DNA of 64,000 nucleotides. Origin: Cafeteria roenbergensis. Its lineage: Eukaryota; Sar; Bigyra; Bicosoecida; Cafeteriaceae. A program made the translations under genes and the position numbers. The stretch spans positions 186,001 through 250,000 of the forward strand of contig VLTN01000013.1 of NCBI GenBank assembly GCA_008330645.1, read 5' to 3'. The notes under the pieces were generated by a model that saw only the letters and a list, made by a program, of their open reading frames with translations, did not search any database and had not been told where the DNA came from. Shown in pieces: positions 61,156 through 64,000 of this stretch (positions are counted from its first letter, which is position 1; each line of letters opens with the position of its first letter).

Positions 61156-61704
61156 GGCCACGAAACTGGCAGCCGCGGCCTGGCCGTGCACAAGGTCCCT
61201 GGAGGATATGCCAGCGCTTGGAGGTACCTCCTAACCCAGCAACTGTGCCTGCCTGCTGCCTCCTCCTTTTGCCGGGCTCGTGTGGTGCGCTGCAGGGCTT
61301 CGGTGGCTCGGCGTCGGGAACTGCACAACATTGCAGCAGAGCCACACTGGCAATTTGCGCGACTCACAACAGTGCCCGGACTCTGAGAAGGGCAACACTG
61401 GCTCAAGGTCCAGGCCTGCAATCGCCTAGCGAAGTCAAGCGGCTTTGCCTCGGTTTCCCGGGCACTGGTTCGCTCAGTGGCAAACGCAAGCACCTGCAGG
61501 CCATGAAGGGCGCTCGCGTGCGAAACATTACGTGGACGTCGCCGGAAAGACAATCAACCTCGACACGGACCATAAATTCCTTGCCTCAGACCGTCTGAGG
61601 CCAGGCGTCGTCAACATGTGGGAACAGGGTGGACTCGCGCTTGCAAAGCGAGTCGGAATCCTTTGGAGCCTCAATGCCCTGGCTCTGGTCGCTGGAGGGA
61701 TCAA
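61156..61704. other. Spacer between two minus-strand genes
   Basis: It contains the 5' flank of the small coiled-coil gene and the 3' flank of the armadillo protein gene. Its plus-strand open frames are short and featureless. No recognised element. Confidence 0.45.
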
Positions 61705-63992
61705 TCACATGGAGAGCTTGATGCTGGCAACTCGGCAGGCCTCCTGCACGTGCCTGTCTCCGGTCTGGTAGGCGAAGGCGGACACATCCTGCAGCAGCCG
61801 CGCTGCGTGCAGTCTGGCCGCAACTTGCCTCGCCTCGCGAAGGTGGCAGAGGGTGGCGATGGCCTCGAGCGCTGCCGTGGCCACCTGTGTGTCCGAGTGG
61901 TAGCTGTACAGGCAGTGGAGCAGCGCGCTGACCCCTCCCGCGGCCAGCACGGCGTGCTTGACGTCATCGCCCCGGCGAGTGTGAACGGCGAAAATCTTGA
62001 GGGCCTTGCAGGCCTGCTTCTGCACCTGGGGGGACTCGCGAAACCGAGCCATGCTGTCGACCGTCAAGGCCATGGCCCCGCTCTCGATGATTCGGATCTT
62101 GTTGTCGTCGTTCTCGTACGCCAGGTGGCGCAGCGCGACGATGGCGTCCTTGACAGCGCGAAGCTGCTGCTTCGACTCTGGCGCCAGGCACCGCGCGGCT
62201 GCCTCGATGCACCCGCACGCGCCCAAGCGCGACCGCATGCCCTCTTGCATGCCGAGGTTCGTCACTGTTTGAAGCGCGTAGGTCAGGCTCAGCGGGTCCT
62301 GCGCCAGCGCCGCCCCAAGCGCCAGCGCCGCCACCTCTGGATAGCCCACGTCCTTCATGGTGCGAAGCACGTCCGCCAGCCGCGTGTGCGTTCGGTCCTG
62401 CAGCTCCCTCAGCGCGTCGCGCATTGCGGCGACGTCAAGCATCCCGGGAGGCTGCGTGCAGACGAAGTGCACGTGTGCCGCGAGGGCCCTGGTGTCGAGG
62501 CGCTTGCACTCGGCGCGCGTGAGGATCATGGGCCCGTGGGCCGTGTGCATCCCGCCCGGGCTCGGTCCCCCGCCGCGCAGGCCGCCAAAGCCGCTCCCTG
62601 CGCCGCTCTGGGCTGCCATCGGCTGCCCTCCTCCACCGGCAGCTGGACCAGCGAACAGGCCCGGTCCTAGCGCAGCGGACGCAGGTGGCGCGCCGTAGTG
62701 CATGTACTCCGCAGCAACTGGCAGCACGTGCCCCCCGCTGAAGGGCAGCCCCCGGCTGTCCTGCGGGCCCGCCGCCGCGGCGTTCATCGGGTGGTGATGG
62801 GGCAGGACGCGCCCTCGCCCGCCGGGCATGGCCGGCGCCCCCTGGTACGGAGCTGCCGGGCCGCCGGCAGACGACGGGGCAGCGGCTCCGAGCCCTGGCG
62901 GGTAGGACGGCGGCGAGGGAGCTCCGTGCGGCGGCAGCCTGCCATTCGCTGACATGCCCTGTGGCGCGTAGTGCGCAGGCGGCAAGAAGCCAGCGTACCC
63001 CGAGGGCTCTGCCGGGGCAAGTTGCGGAAAGTCGGGGCCGGGACCAACTGCACGATGGTGCGGGTGGGGCGCGGCCGCATGGTACACGGCGGTGGGCCTG
63101 CTGTCGCCACCTGCGCCGCCGCTGGCATCAGCACCGGCTGTCCCGCCGGAGCTGGCTCCGATGCCAAAGGAGCCGCTGAACGACGGCAAACTGTACGCGT
63201 GCCCTGAGGGCACGGCTGCATCGCCGTAGGAGCCGTAGGCGCCAGGTGCCGAAGCGTATTCCGAGCGCTCCGGAGCGTGAGGCATGCCCCCCGCCGAGAA
63301 GCTCGCGCTGACGGCAAGGGCAGAGCTCGCAGGCTCGGGGTGACGGGCTGGCGCGGCCGAGGCGTGGCCAGAGGTGTCGCCATCGCGGACAAGCCACGAG
63401 ATTGCGGAGGATGCCGTCGGCGCATTGCGCGCGGACAGGCCAGTGCGAGCCCCCGCCGGCTGCGACAGGGTGCCCAGGGCGGCGCCGGGGTCGGACAAGG
63501 CCCGCTCGGTGTCCAAGTCGAGGGAGGTGTGGCGAGGCCTGGATGCGTCCTCGGCCAGGCCTCTGGTTCCGGCAGTCGCGTCGGCGCCCTTGCCTCGCTG
63601 TGGGCGCAGCGCTCCTCCGTCTCCCACTCCCCCTCTTGGGACCCTGTGCCGCGACGGGACGTCGCCTGGCGAGGAGGTGCCACTGCGTTGGACAGGCCCT
63701 GCCTCGCCAGGCAAAGCAGGGAGTCCTGAAATGTCCACCACCAGCACCGCATTGCAAAAGACGGCCGCGTCGCGCGGTGCAGTGGGCTCAAAGTGGGACA
63801 GCCGCACCGGCAGAGCATTGAAGGCGACCGAGGCAGGCAGCGCCACCGCGGCCGGCGCGATGCCGCCAGCCTGCACCTCAGCCTCCGCGCGCCGAGCCCT
63901 GAGCCCTGCGTCGAGCACTGTTGCGGGGGAAGAGCTGGCCTCGTCACCAGTGTCCACGCTGGGGCACCCGCGCTCTGCGCAGAGGTCTGCAT
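61705..63992 (-). CDS. Armadillo-repeat protein with disordered N-terminal half, unknown function
   Basis: Probably a protein-interaction scaffold. Proposed exons are 63992-63948 (MQTSAQSAGAPAWTL) and 63870-61705, joined over a 77-base intron (donor GTGACG, acceptor GTGCAG, phase 0), giving 736 residues. The second frame is open back to the window edge without an ATG, so another start beyond 64000 is possible. Near the N-terminus is an ordered-looking block (SVAFNALPVRLSHFEPT, AAVFCNAVLVVDISG). Gly/Ser/Pro-rich disorder follows. The last 280 residues form armadillo-like helices: SLTYALQTVTNLGMQE, DAIVALRHLAYENDDNK, VQKQACKALKIFAVH, GGVSALLHCLYSYH and VATAALEAIATLCHL. The closest specific family is unclear. 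The protein ends in RVASIKLSM. Confidence 0.72.
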
Positions 63993-64000
63993 CTGCTGCA

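Noticed and set aside
1-64000. Transposons, retroelements, virus-derived elements, CRISPR arrays or integrated bacterial operons
   Set aside because: I looked for reverse transcriptase, integrase, transposase and capsid motifs, terminal repeats and regularly spaced repeats. None is visible; all repeats seen are microsatellites or in-frame low-complexity tracts.

Overview
This 64 kb window is GC-rich nuclear DNA from a unicellular eukaryote. It is densely packed with housekeeping genes: 18 recognisable to family level and four that are not. The evidence for a eukaryote is cytosolic-type phenylalanyl-tRNA synthetase beta, splicing factor SF3B1, a Golgi SNARE, HGH1, PRMT7, a HECT ubiquitin ligase and a La-related protein, together with spliceosomal introns. 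Best-supported introns run from about 90 to 270 bases, mostly with GTGAG donors and GCAG acceptors. No chloroplast, bacterial operon, virus or transposon signal is visible. The very high GC, short spacers and few introns would fit a free-living heterotrophic protist, for example a GC-rich stramenopile such as the bicosoecid Cafeteria. That placement is inference and was not tested.

Layout. 1-7165 (minus): the 5' part of FARSB (cut by the left edge), then an RCC1-HECT ubiquitin ligase whose 5' end is unresolved. 8068-14702 (plus): PRMT7, then a membrane-anchored ELWxxDGT propeller protein. 15054-19143 (minus): a TMEM62-like metallophosphoesterase and a short-chain dehydrogenase. 20172-22155 (plus): HGH1. 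22897-23847 (minus): an unknown Cys-rich membrane protein. 24226-28386 (plus): a large disordered coiled-coil protein. 28672-46866 (minus): an RluA-type pseudouridine synthase, a giant 3,234-residue La-motif protein, a TMEM65-like membrane protein with a long extra tail, an Erv2-type sulfhydryl oxidase and a TatD nuclease. 47168-51731 (plus): SF3B1. 51984-53045 (minus): membrin SNARE. 53314-54957 (plus): an Apd1/Aim32-type iron-sulfur protein. 55318-59355 (minus): an ankyrin-ARH1 ADP-ribosylhydrolase and a disordered protein. 59607-60513 (plus): an MTH1-type Nudix hydrolase. 60667-63992 (minus): a small coiled-coil protein and an armadillo-repeat protein.

The genes do not form one pathway. 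RNA and translation functions are frequent (FARSB, pseudouridine synthase, La-motif protein, SF3B1, HGH1), and so are protein-modification and redox functions (HECT ligase, PRMT7, ARH1, Erv2, Apd1-like, SDR, MTH1). A recurrent peculiarity is conserved cores padded with long Ala/Ser/Pro/Gly-rich segments encoded by GC-rich triplet and hexanucleotide tracts. Many very long antisense open frames are by-products of this composition. Exon models were joined by reading frame, splice dinucleotides and remembered family alignments; no transcript data or search was available.
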